Assembly (NCBI RefSeq): GCF_029227915.1
Contig: NC_079884.1
Coordinates: 2,792,001 to 2,856,000, forward strand
From: Hydractinia symbiolongicarpus
Lineage: Eukaryota > Cnidaria > Hydrozoa > Anthoathecata > Hydractiniidae
Reading direction: 5' to 3'
DNA length: 64,000 nt
Positions 1-11,557 of the stretch are shown in pieces; the stretch's first letter is position 1, and every line of letters starts with the position of its first letter. The position numbers were made by a program, and so were the translations under genes. Below the pieces are notes generated by a model. It worked only from the letters and a program-made list of their open reading frames with translations, was not told the origin of the DNA and did not search any database.

Positions 1-152
1 CGCGCTGAAGTAGTAGAGACAGTTTCAAAAACTCCATTTCATTGACTTTCTAACGGTGTCAATCGGTTTGAGTTACAACGGTTGCGTCACACATTCGTAC
101 CAACATGTATTTAGTGATTTTTTTCGGATATTCCTAAGTTGTATCGCTTTCA

Positions 153-172
153 ACAGTCAAACGATTGACTGT
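153..172. other. 8-bp perfect dyad (representative, type 1 middle)
   Basis: The arms acagtcaa (153-160) and ttgactgt (165-172) are exact reverse complements around a 4-base spacer acga. The dyad is intact in monomers with type 1, 4 and 5 middles. In type 3 monomers (cagtgaaac) one arm has a mismatch, and in type 2 monomers (aaagaaac) it is lost. It could be a hairpin or a binding site for a dimeric protein, but nothing here proves a function. Confidence 0.7.
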
Positions 173-216
173 GGGACTTAATTGAACTGATTTTGGACTT
201 TGACCTTACAAATGTT

Positions 217-348
217 ATAAATGAGTCATTTTGACTACAAGAAATAACATTCTTCTTAATTTGACATGATTGCTGGAACTCAGCGATTACACTGGGCGCT
301 GTTGTAACGCTTTATTTAAAAATTAAGATAAATAAGTCATTTTATACT
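217..348. repeat. Internal imperfect direct repeats within the monomer (representative)
   Basis: ataaatgagtcattttgact (217-236) resembles ataaataagtcattttatact (328-348), offset 111. Separately, actgtgggac occurs at 168-177 and 346-355, offset 178, close to half a monomer. These hint that the monomer grew from shorter repeats. Confidence 0.6.
224..236. other. AGTCA-ttt-TGACT dyad with TGAGTCA heptamer (representative)
   Basis: Perfect 5-base arms lie around ttt, starting inside TGAGTCA (222-228), which equals the consensus of AP-1-type bZIP sites. Present in most x monomers; others have taagtca or tgagtcg. The match is short and may be chance multiplied by tandem copying. Confidence 0.5.
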
Positions 349-2238
349 GTGGGACCAATCCTAGCCGTTATCGCGCGCTGAAGAAGTAGAGACAGTTTCA
401 AAAACTACATTTCATTGATTTTCTAACGGTGTCAATCCGTTTGAGTTACAACGGTTGCGTCACATATTCGTACCAACATGTACTTAGTGATTTTCTTCCG
501 ATATTACTAACTTGCATCGCTTTTAACAAAGAAACAATTGACTGTGGTATTTAATTGAACTGATTTTGGACTTTGACCTTATAAATGTTATAAATGAGTC
601 ATTTTGACTACACGAAATAACATTCTTCTTAATTTGACATGATTGCTGGAACTCAGCGATTACACTGGGCGCTGTTGTAACGCTTTATTTAAAAATTAAG
701 ATAAATAAGTCATTTTATACTGTGGGACCAATCCTAGCCGTTATCGCGCGCTGAAGTAGTAGAGACAGTTTCAAAAACTCCATTTCATTGACTTTCTAAC
801 GGTGTCAATCGGTTTGAGTTACAACGGTTGCGTCACACATTCGTACCAACATGTATTTAGTGATTTTTTTCGGATATTCCTAAGTTGTATCGCTTTCAAC
901 AGTCAAACGATTGACTGTGGGACTTAATTGAACTGATTTTGGACTTTGACCTTACAAATGTTATAAATGAGTCATTTTGACTACAAGAAATAACATTCTT
1001 CTTAATTTGACATGATTGCTGGAACTCAGCGATTACACTGGGCGCTGTTGTAACGCTTTATTTAAAAATTAAGATAAATAAGTCATTTTATACTGTGGGA
1101 CCAATCCTAGCCGTTATCGCGCGCTGAAGAAGTAGAGACAGTTTCAAAAACTACATTTCATTGATTTTCTAACGGTGTCAATCCGTTTGAGTTACAACGG
1201 TTGCGTCACATATTCGTACCAACATGTACTTAGTGATTTTCTTCCGATATTACTAACTTGCATCGCTTTTAACAAAGAAACAATTGACTGTGGTATTTAA
1301 TTGAACTGATTTTGGACTTTGACCTTATAAATGTTATAAATGAGTCATTTTGACTACACGAAATAACATTCTTCTTAATTTGACATGATTGCTGGAACTC
1401 AGCGATTACACTGGGCGCTGTTGTAACGCTTTATTTAAAAATTAAGATAAATAAGTCATTTTATACTGTGGGACCAATCCTAGCCGTTATCGCGCGCTGA
1501 AGTAGTAGAGACAGTTTCAAAAACTCCATTTCATTGACTTTCTAACGGTGTCAATCGGTTTGAGTTACAACGGTTGCGTCACACATTCGTACCAACATGT
1601 ATTTAGTGATTTTTTTCGGATATTCCTTAGTTGTATCGCTTTCAACAGTCAAACGATTGACTGTGGGACTTAATTGAACTGATTTTGGACTTTGACCTTA
1701 CAAATGTTATAAATGAGTCATTTTGACTACAAGAAATAACATTCTTCTTAATTTGACATGATTGCTGGAACTCAGCGATTACACTGGGCGCTGTTGTAAC
1801 GCTTTATTTAAAAATTAAGATAAATAAGTCATTTTATACTGTGGGACCAATCCTAGCCGTTATCGCGCGCTGAAGAAGTAGAGACAGTTTCAAAAACTAC
1901 ATTTCATTGATTTTCTAACGGTGTCAATCCGTTTGAGTTACAACGGTTGCGTCACATATTCGTACCAACATGTACTTAGTGATTTTCTTCCGATATTACT
2001 AACTTGCATTGCTTTTAACAAAGAAACGATTGACTGTGGTACTTAATTGAACTGATTTTGGACTTTGACCTTATAAATGTTATAAATGAGTCATTTTGAC
2101 TACAAGAAATAACATTCTTCTTAATTTGACATGATTGCTTGGACTCAGCGATTACACTGGGCGCTGTTGTAACGCTTTATTTAAAAATTAAGATAAATGA
2201 GTCATTTTATACTGTGGGACCAATCCTAGCCGTTATCG

Positions 2239-2611
2239 CGCGCTGAATAAGTAGAGACAGTTTCAAAAGTTACACTTCAATGATTTTCTAACGGTGTCAA
2301 TCCGTTTGAGTTACAACGATTGCGTCACACATTCGTACCATCATGCACTTAACGATGTTTTTCGGATATTCCTTAGTTGTATCGCTTTCAACAGTCAAAC
2401 GATTGACTGTGGGACTTAATTGAATTTATTTTGGACTTTGACCTTACAAATGTTATAAATGAGTCATTTTGACTACAAGAAATAACATTCTTCTTAATTT
2501 GACATGATTGCTGGAACTCAGCGATTACACTGGGCGCTGTTGTAACGCTTTATTTAAAAATTAAGATAAATAAGTCATTTTATACTGTGGGACCAATCCT
2601 AGCCGTTATCG
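2239..2611. repeat. Single s4x monomer bridging two repeat domains
   Basis: This monomer breaks the dimer alternation to its left. Its front begins gaataag and its middle is the type 4 allele (catcatgcacttaacgatg), which recurs at 5966, 6339, 10811 and 11185. It therefore belongs to the neighbouring 13-monomer family rather than to the dimer and marks the domain boundary. Confidence 0.9.
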
Positions 2612-3273
2612 CGCGCTGAAGAAGTAGAGACAGTTTCAAAAACTACATTTCATTGATTTTCTAACGGTGTCAATCCGTTTGAGTTACAACGGTTGCGTCA
2701 CATATTCGTACCAACATGTACTTAGTGATTTTCTTGCGATATTACTAACTTGCATCGCTGTTAACAAAGAAACGATTGACTGTGGTACTTAATTAAACTG
2801 ATTTTGGACTTTGACTTTATAAATGTTATAAATGAGTCATTTTGACTACAAGAAATAACATACTTCTTAATTTGACATGATTGCTGGAACTCAGCGATTA
2901 CACTGGGCGCTTTGGTAACGCTTTATTTAAAAATTATGGTAAATAAATCATTTTTTACTGTGGGACCAATCCAAGCCGTTATCGCGCGCTGAAGAAGTAG
3001 AGACAGTCTCAAAAACTACAATTCATTGATTTTCTAACGGTGTCAATCCGTTTGAGTTAAAACGGTTGCGTCACACATTCGTACCAACATGTATTTAGTG
3101 ATTTTTTTCCGATATTACTAAGTTGTATCGCTTTCAACAGTGAAACGATTGACTGTGGGACCTACTTGAACTGATTTTGGACTTTGACTTTATAAATGTG
3201 ATAAATGAGTCATTTTGACTACAAGAAATAACATTCTTCTTAATTTGACATGATTGTGGGAACTCCACGGTTG

Positions 3274-3287
3274 CACAGGACCCTGTG
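3274..3287. other. CACAGG-ac-CCTGTG dyad (representative, w and v rears)
   Basis: Perfect 6-base arms around a 2-base spacer. It is found only in monomers with w or v rears; the x, z and u rears have tacactgggcgctg at the same place. It thus separates the two main rear lineages. Confidence 0.7.
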
Positions 3288-3352
3288 GTAGCGATTCATT
3301 TAAAAATTTAGATAAATAAGTCATTTTTACTGTGAGACCAATCCTAGCTGTT

Positions 3353-3362
3353 AGCGCGCGCT
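3353..3362. other. AGCGCGCGCT palindrome at monomer junctions (representative)
   Basis: A 10-base perfect palindrome of alternating purine-pyrimidine type, formed where a w or v end (gttagcg) meets the next monomer. Other junctions read atcgcgcgctg and keep only GCGCGC. Length variants of the CG run occur at 21988, 23477, 30171, 33517 and 62362. Alternating CG runs can adopt Z-DNA in principle. Confidence 0.65.
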
Positions 3363-6300
3363 GAAGATATAGAGACAGTTTCAAAAACTCCATTTCATTG
3401 ATTTTCAAACGGTGTCAATCCGTCTGAGTAACAACGGTTGCGTCACACATTGGTACCAACATGTATTTGCTGATTTTTTTCGGATATTCCTAAGTTGTAT
3501 CGCTTACAACAGTCATACGATTGACTGTGGGACTTAATTGAACTGATTTTGGACTTTGACCTTATAAATGTTATAAATGAATCGTTTTGACTACAAGAAA
3601 TAACATTTTTCTTAATTTGACATGATTACTGGAACTCAGCGATTACACTGGGCGCTGTGGTAAAGCTTTATTTAAAAATTATGATAAATAAATCATTTTT
3701 TACTGTGGGACCAATCCTAGCCGTTATCGCGCGCTGAAGAAGTAGAGACAGTTTCAAAAGCTACAATTCATTCATTTTCTAACGGTGTCAATCCGTTTGA
3801 GTTACAACGGTTGCGTCACACATTCGTACCAACATGTATTTAGTGATTTTTTTCCGATATTACTGAGTTGTATCGCTTTCAACAGTGAAACGATTGACTG
3901 TGGCACCTACTTGAACGGATTTTGGACTTTGACTTTATAAATGTGATAAATGAGTCATTTTGACTACAAGAAATAAGATTCTTCTTAATTTGACATGATT
4001 GTGGGAACTCAACGGTTGCACAGGACCCTGTGGTAGCCATTCATTTAAAAATTTAGATAAATAAGTCATTCTTACTGTGGGACCAATCCTAGCTGTTAGC
4101 GCGCGCTGAAGATATAGAGACAGTTTCAAAAACTCCATTTCATTGACTTTCTAACGGTGTCAATCCGTTTGAGTTACAACGGTTGCGTCACACATTCGTA
4201 CCAACATGTATTTAGTGATTTTTTTCCGATATTACTAAGTTGTATCGCTTTCAACAGTGAAATGATTGACTGTGGGACTTAATTGAACTGATTTTGGACC
4301 TTGACCTTAAAAATATGATAAGTGAGTCATTTTGACTACAATAAATAACATTCATCTTAATTTGACATGATTGTGGGAACTCAGCGATTACACTGGGCGC
4401 TGTGGTAACGCTTTATATAAAAATTATGATAAATCAGTCATTTTTTACTGTGGGACCAATCCTAGCCGTTATCGCGCGCTGAAGAAGTAGAGACAGTTTC
4501 AAAAGCTACATTTCATTGATTTTCTAACGGTGTCAATCCGTTTGAGTTACAACGGTTGCGTCACACATTCGTACCAACATGTATTTAGTGATTTTTTTCC
4601 GATATTACTAAGTTGTATCGCTTTCAACATTGAAACGATTGACTGTGGGACTTAATTGAACTGATTATGGACCTTGACCTTAAAAATATGATAAGTGAGT
4701 CATTTTGACAACAATAAATAACATTCTTCTTAATTTGACATGATTGCTGGAACTCAGCGATTACACTGGGCGCTGTTGTAACGCTTTATTTAAAAATTAT
4801 GATAAATAAATCATTTTTTACTGTGGGACCAATCCTAGCCGGTATCGCGCGCTGAAGAAGTAGAGACAGTTTCAAAAGCTACATTTCATTGATTTTCTAA
4901 CGGTGTCAATCCGTTTGAAATACAACGGTTGCGTCACATATTCGTACCAACATGTATTTAGTGATTTTTTTCCGATATTACTAAGTTGTATCGCTTTCAA
5001 CAGTGAAACGATTGAATGTGGGACCTAATTAAACTGATTTTGGACTTTGACCTTATAAATGTAATAAATAAGTAATTTTGACTACAAGAAATAACATTCT
5101 TTTTAATTTGACATGATTGTGGGAACTCAGCTGCTGCACAGGACCCTGTGGTAGCGATTCATTTAAAAATTTAGATAAATAAGTCATTCTTACTGTGGGA
5201 CCAATCCTAGCTGTTAGCGCGCGCTGAAGATATAGAGACAGTTTCAAAAACTCCATTTCATTGACTTTCTAACGGTGTCAATCCGTTTGAGTTACAACTG
5301 TTGCGTCACACATTCGTACCAACTTGTATTTGGTGATTTTTTTCGGATATTCCTAAGTTGTATCGCTTACAACAGTCAAACGATTGACTGTGGGACTTAA
5401 TTGAACTGATTTTGGACTTTGACCTTACAAATGTTATAAATGAGTCATTTTGACTACAAGAAATAACATTCTTCTTAATTTGACATGATTGCTGGAACTC
5501 AGCGATTACACTGGACGCTGTTGTAACGCTTTATTTAAAAATTAAGATAAATAAGTCATTTTATACTGTGGGACCAATCCTAGCCGTTATCGCGCGCTGA
5601 AGAAGTAGAGACAGTTTCAAAAACTACATTTCATTGATTTTCTAACGGTGTCAATCCGTTTGAGTTACAACGGTTGCGTCACATATTCGTACCAACATGT
5701 ACTTAGTGATTTTCTTCCGATATTACTAACTTGCATCGCTTTTAACAAAGAAACGATTGACTGTGGTACTTAATTGAACTGTTTTTGGACTTTGACCTTA
5801 TAAATGTTATAAATGAGTCATTTTGACTACAAGAAATAACATTCTTCTTAATTTGACATGATTGCTGGAACTCAGCGATTACACTGGGCGCTGTTGTAAC
5901 GCTTTATTTAAAAATTAAGATAAATGAGTCATTTTATACTGTGGGACCAATCCTAGCCGTTATCGCGCGCTGAATAAGTAGAGACAGTTTCAAAAGTTAC
6001 ACTTCAATGATTTTCTAACGGTGTCAATCCGTTTGAGTTACAACAATTGCGTCACACATTCGTACCATCATGCACTTAACGATGTTTTTCGGATATTCCT
6101 TAGTTGTATCGCTTTCAACAGTCAAACGATTGACTGTGGGACTTAATTGCATTTATTTTGGACTTTGACCTTACAAATGTTATAAATGAGTCATTTTGAC
6201 TACAAGAAATAACATTCTTCTTAATTTGACATGATTGCTGGAACTCAGCGATTACACTGGGCGCTAATGTAACGCTTTATTTAAAAATTAAGATAAATAA

Positions 6301-7457
6301 GTCATTTTATACTGTGGGACCAATCCTAGCCGTTATCCCGCGCTGAAGAAGTAGAGACAGTTTCAAAAACTACATTTCATTGATTTTCTAACGGTGTCAA
6401 TCCGTTTGAGTTACAACGATTGCGTCACACATTCGTACCATCATGCACTTAACGATGTTTTTCGGATATTCCTTAGTTGTATCGCTTTCAACAGTCAAAC
6501 GATTGACTGTGGGACTTAATTGCATTTATTTTGGACTTTGACCTTACAAATGTTATAAATGAGTCATTTTGACTACAAGAAATAACATTCTTCTTAATTT
6601 GACATGATTGCTGGAACTCAGCGATTACACTGGGCGCTGTTGTAACGCTTTATTTAAAAATTAAGATAAATAAGTCATTTTATACTGTGGGACCAATCCT
6701 AGCCGTTATCGCGCGCTGAAGAAGTAGAGACAGTTTCAAAAACTACATTTCATTGATTTTCTAACGGTGTCAATCCGTTTGAGTTACAACGGTTGCGTCA
6801 CACATTCGTACCAACATGTATTTAGTGATTTTTTTCGGATATTCCTAAGTTGTATCGCTTTCAACAGTCAAACGATTGACTGTGGGACTTAATTGAACTG
6901 ATTTTGGACTTTGACCTTACAAATGTTATAAATGAGTCATTTTGACTACAAGAAATAACATTCTTCTTAATTTGACATGATTGCTGGAACTCAGCAATTA
7001 CACTGGGCGCTGTTGTAACGCTTTATTTAAAAATTAAGATAAATAAGTCATTTTATACTGTGGGACCAATCCTAGCCGTTATCGCGCGCTGAAGAAGTAG
7101 AGACAGTTTCAAAAACTACATTTCATTGATTTTCTAACGGTGTCAATCCGTTTGAGTTACAACGGTTGCGTCACATATTCGTACCAACATGTACTTAGTG
7201 ATTTTCTTCCGATATTACTAACTTGCATCGCTTTTAACAAAGAAACGATTGACTGTGGTACTTAATTGAACTGATTTTGGACTTTGACCTTATAAATGTT
7301 ATAAATGAGTCATTTTGACTACAAGAAATAACATTCTTCTTAATTTGACATGATTGCTGGAACTCAGCGATTACACTGGGCGCTGTTGTAACGCTTTATT
7401 TAAAAATTAAGATAAATAAGTCATTTTATACTGTGGGACCAATCCTAGCCGTTATCG

Positions 7458-10400
7458 CGCGCTGAAGAAGTAGAGACAGTTTCAAAAACTACATTTCATT
7501 GATTTTCTAACGGTGTCAATCCGTTTGAGTTACAACGGTTGCGTCACATATTCGTACCAACATGTACTTAGTGATTTTCTTGCGATATTACTAACTTGCA
7601 TCGCTGTTAACAAAGAAACGATTGACTCTGGTACTTAATTAAACTGATTTTGGACTTTGACTTTATAAATGTTATAAATGAGTCATTTTGACTACAAGAA
7701 ATAACATACTTCTTAATTTGACATGATTGCTGGAACTCAGCGATTACACTGGGCGCTTTGGTAACGCTTTATTTAAAAATTATGGTAAATAAATCATTTT
7801 TTACTGTGGGACCAATCCAAGCCGTTATCGCGCGCTGAAGAAGTAGAGACAGTCTCAAAAACTACAATTCATTGATTTTCTAACGGTGTCAATCCGTTTG
7901 AGTTAAAACGGTTGCGTCACACATTCGTACCAACATGTATTTAGTGATTTTTTTCCGATATTACTAAGTTGTATCGCTTTCAACAGTGAAACGATTGACT
8001 GTGGGACCTACTTGAACTGATTTTGGACTTTGACTTTATAAATGTGATAAATGAGTCATTTTGACTACAAGAAATAACATTCTTCTTAATTTGACATGAT
8101 TGTGGGAACTCCACGGTTGCACAGGACCCTGTGGTAGCGATTCATTTAAAAATTTAGATAAATAAGTCATTTTTACTGTGAGACCAATCCTAGCTGTTAG
8201 CGCGCGCTGAAGATATAGAGACAGTTTCAAAAACTCCATTTCATTGATTTTCAAACGGTGTCAATCCGTCTGAGTAACAACGGTTGCGTCACACATTGGT
8301 ACCAACATGTATTTGCTGATTTTTTTCGGATATTCCTAAGTTGTATCGCTTACAACAGTCATACGATTGACTGTGGGACTTAATTGAACTGATTTTGGAC
8401 TTTGACCTTATAAATGTTATAAATGAATCGTTTTGACTACAAGAAATAACATTTTTCTTAATTTGACATGATTACTGGAACTCAGCGATTACACTGGGCG
8501 CTGTGGTAAAGCTTTATTTAAAAATTATGATAAATAAATCATTTTTTACTGTGGGACCAATCCTAGCCGTTATCGCGCGCTGAAGAAGTAGAGACAGTTT
8601 CAAAAGCTACAATTCATTCATTTTCTAACGGTGTCAATCCGTTTGAGTTACAACGGTTGCGTCACACATTCGTACCAACATGTATTTAGTGATTTTTTTC
8701 CGATATTACTGAGTTGTATCGCTTTCAACAGTGAAACGATTGACTGTGGGACCTACTTGAACGGATTTTGGACTTTGACTTTATAAATGTGATAAATGAG
8801 TCATTTTGACTACAAGAAATAAGATTCTTCTTAATTTGACATGATTGTGGGAACTCAACGGTTGCACAGGACCCTGTGGTAGCCATTCATTTAAAAATTT
8901 AGATAAATAAGTCATTCTTACTGTGGGACCAATCCTAGCTGTTAGCGCGCGCTGAAGATATAGAGACAGTTTCAAAAACTCCATTTCATTGACTTTCTAA
9001 CGGTGTCAATCCGTTTGAGTTACAACGGTTGCGTCACACATTCGTACCAACATGTATTTAGTGATTTTTTTCCGATATTACTAAGTTGTATCGCTTTCAA
9101 CAGTGAAATGATTGACTGTGGGACTTAATTGAACTGATTTTGGACCTTGACCTTAAAAATATGATAAGTGAGTCATTTTGACTACAATAAATAACATTCA
9201 TCTTAATTTGACATGATTGTGGGAACTCAGCGATTACACTGGGCGCTGTGGTAACGCTTTATATAAAAATTATGATAAATCAGTCATTTTTTACTGTGGG
9301 ACCAATCCTAGCCGTTATCGCGCGCTGAAGAAGTAGAGACAGTTTCAAAAGCTACATTTCATTGATTTTCTAACGGTGTCAATCCGTTTGAGTTACAACG
9401 GTTGCGTCACACATTCGTACCAACATGTATTTAGTGATTTTTTTCCGATATTACTAAGTTGTATCGCTTTCAACATTGAAACGATTGACTGTGGGACTTA
9501 ATTGAACTGATTATGGACCTTGACCTTAAAAATATGATAAGTGAGTCATTTTGACAACAATAAATAACATTCTTCTTAATTTGACATGATTGCTGGAATT
9601 CAGCGATTACACTGGGCGCTGTGGTAACGCTTTATTTAAAAATTATGATAAATAAATCATTTTTTACTGTGGGACCAATCCTAGCCGGTATCGCGCGCTG
9701 AAGAAGTAGAGACAGTTTCAAAAGCTACATTTCATTGATTTTCTAACGGTGTCAATCCGTTTGAAATACAACGGTTGCGTCACATATTCGTACCAACATG
9801 TATTTAGTGATTTTTTTCCGATATTACTAAGTTGTATCGCTTTCAACAGTGAAACGATTGAATGTGGGACCTAATTAAACTGATTTTGGACTTTGACCTT
9901 ATAAATGTAATAAATAAGTAATTTTGACTACAAGAAATAACATTCTTCTTAATTTGACATGATTGTGGGAACTCAGCTGCTGCACAGGACCCTGTGGTAG
10001 CGATTCATTTAAAAATTTAGATAAATAAGTCATTCTTACTGTGGGACCAATCCTAGCTGTTAGCGCGCGCTGAAGATATAGAGACAGTTTCAAAAACTCC
10101 ATTTCATTGACTTTCTAACGGTGTCAATCCGTTTGAGTTACAACTGTTGCGTCACACATTCGTACCAACTTGTATTTGGTGATTTTTTTCGGATATTCCT
10201 AAGTTGTATCGCTTACAACAGTCAAACGATTGACTGTGGGACTTAATGAACTGATTTTGGACTTTGACCTTACAAATGTTATAAATGAGTCATTTTGACT
10301 ACAAGAAATAACATTCTTCTTAATTTGACATGATTGCTGGAACTCAGCGATTACACTGGGCGCTGTTGTAACGCTTTATTTAAAAATTAAGATAAATAAG

Positions 10401-11557
10401 TCATTTTATACTGTGGGACCAATCCTAGCCGTTATCGCGCGCTGAAGAAGTAGAGACAGTTTCAAAAACTACATTTCATTGATTTTCTAACGGTGTCAAT
10501 CCGTTTGAGTTACAACGGTTGCGTCACATATTCGTACCAACATGTACTTAGTGATTTTCTTCCGATATTACTAACTTGCATCGCTTTTAACAAAGAAACG
10601 ATTGACTGTGGTACTTAATTGAACTGATTTTGGACTTTGACCTTATAAATGTTATAAATGAGTCATTTTGACTACAAGAAATAACATTCTTCTTAATTTG
10701 ACATGATTGCTGGAACTCAGCGATTACACTGGGCGCTGTTGTAACGCTTTATTTAAAAATTAAGATAAATGAGTCATTTTATACTGTGGGACCAATCCTA
10801 GCCGTTATCGCGCGCTGAATAAGTAGAGACAGTTTCAAAAGTTACACTTCAATGATTTTCTAACGGTGTCAATCCGTTTGAGTTACAACAATTGCGTCAC
10901 ACATTCGTACCATCATGCACTTAACGATGTTTTTCGGATATTCCTTAGTTGTATCGCTTTCAACAGTCAAACGATTGACTGTGGGACTTAATTGCATTTA
11001 TTTTGGACTTTGACCTTACAAAATGTTATAAATGAGTCATTTTGACTACAAGAAATAACATTCTTCTTAATTTGACATGATTGCTGGAACTCAGCGATTA
11101 CACTGGGCGCTGTTGTAACGCTTTATTTAAAAATTAAGATAAATAAGTCATTTTATACTGTGGGACCAATCCTAGCCGTTATCCCGCGCTGAAGAAGTAG
11201 AGACAGTTTCAAAAACTACATTTCATTGATTTTCTAACGGTGTCAATCCGTTTGAGTTACAACGATTGCGTCACACATTCGTACCATCATGCACTTAACG
11301 ATGTTTTTCGGATATTCCTTAGTTGTATCGCTTTCAACAGTCAAACGATTGACTGTGGGACTTAATTGCATTTATTTTGGACTTTGACCTTACAAATGTT
11401 ATAAATGAGTCATTTTGACTACAAGAAATAACATTCTTCTTAATTTGACATGATTGCTGGAACTCAGCGATTACACTGGGCGCTGTTGTAACGCTTTATT
11501 TAAAAATTAAGATAAATAAGTCATTTTATACTGTGGCACCAATCCTAGCCGTTATCG
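7458..11557. repeat. Copy 2 of the 13-monomer unit, shortened to 11 monomers (4100 bp)
   Basis: Monomers start at 7458, 7831, 8203, 8576, 8948, 9321, 9694, 10066, 10438, 10811 and 11185, and each matches the monomer about 4846 bp upstream. The equivalents of the a1x and a2x monomers at 6712 and 7085 are absent, so the copy is 746 bp (one dimer) shorter. Differences from copy 1 are few: a lost base at acttaatgaac near 10247, an added A in acaaaatgtt near 11020, and scattered substitutions. Confidence 0.92.

Larger units (their letters stand above)
1..373. repeat. Reference monomer (type T1x)
   Basis: First complete monomer, used here as the coordinate system for the others. In order it holds a CG-rich junction (1-7), a purine-rich front (8-50), a nearly invariant core with gagttacaacggttgcgtca (70-89), a T7 tract (117-123), an 8-bp dyad (153-172), the block gattttggactttgacc (189-205), a TGAGTCA heptamer (222-228), a variable rear with gcgattacactgggcgct (283-300) and an A/T-rich tail (310-348). 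It contains 135 G+C bases and 15 CpG; no CpG lies between 163 and 283. No promoter, splice or coding signal is evident. Confidence 0.95.
1..2238. repeat. 746-bp dimer higher-order repeat, three copies
   Basis: Monomers start at 1, 374, 747, 1120, 1493 and 1866 and alternate strictly T1x and a2x, giving three 746-bp dimers. Copies one and two look the same over their full length. Copy three carries private changes, such as ccttagttg instead of cctaagttg, gcattgctttt, cttggactcag, and aaatgagtc in the tail. The alternation shows that the amplified unit here was the pair. The array continues beyond the left edge, so the real copy number is unknown. Confidence 0.95.
2612..7457. repeat. 13-monomer higher-order repeat, copy 1 (4846 bp)
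   Basis: Monomers start at 2612, 2985, 3357, 3730, 4102, 4475, 4848, 5220, 5593, 5966, 6339, 6712 and 7085. Their types in order are a2z, c3w, p5u, c3w, p3u, g3u-like, g3w-like, p5x, a2x, s4x, a4x, a1x and a2x. The first eleven recur 4846 bp downstream with the same private changes, for example cttgcgatat with gctgttaac (near 2734-2762), caatccaagccg, tctgagtaac and the ggtatcgcg junction. The unit is thus a recent long tandem duplication. Confidence 0.92.

Noticed and set aside
93-109. Possible CENP-B box in attcgtaccaacatgta
   Set aside because: The left half TTCG and the central A fit the NTTCGNNNNANNCGGGN pattern, but the right half CGGG is replaced by atgt. Only part of the essential bases match and no other monomer variant fits better.
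117-123. T7 tract as a transcription terminator
   Set aside because: It has no stable GC stem before it and recurs in almost every monomer; it is better explained as part of the satellite's A/T tract pattern.
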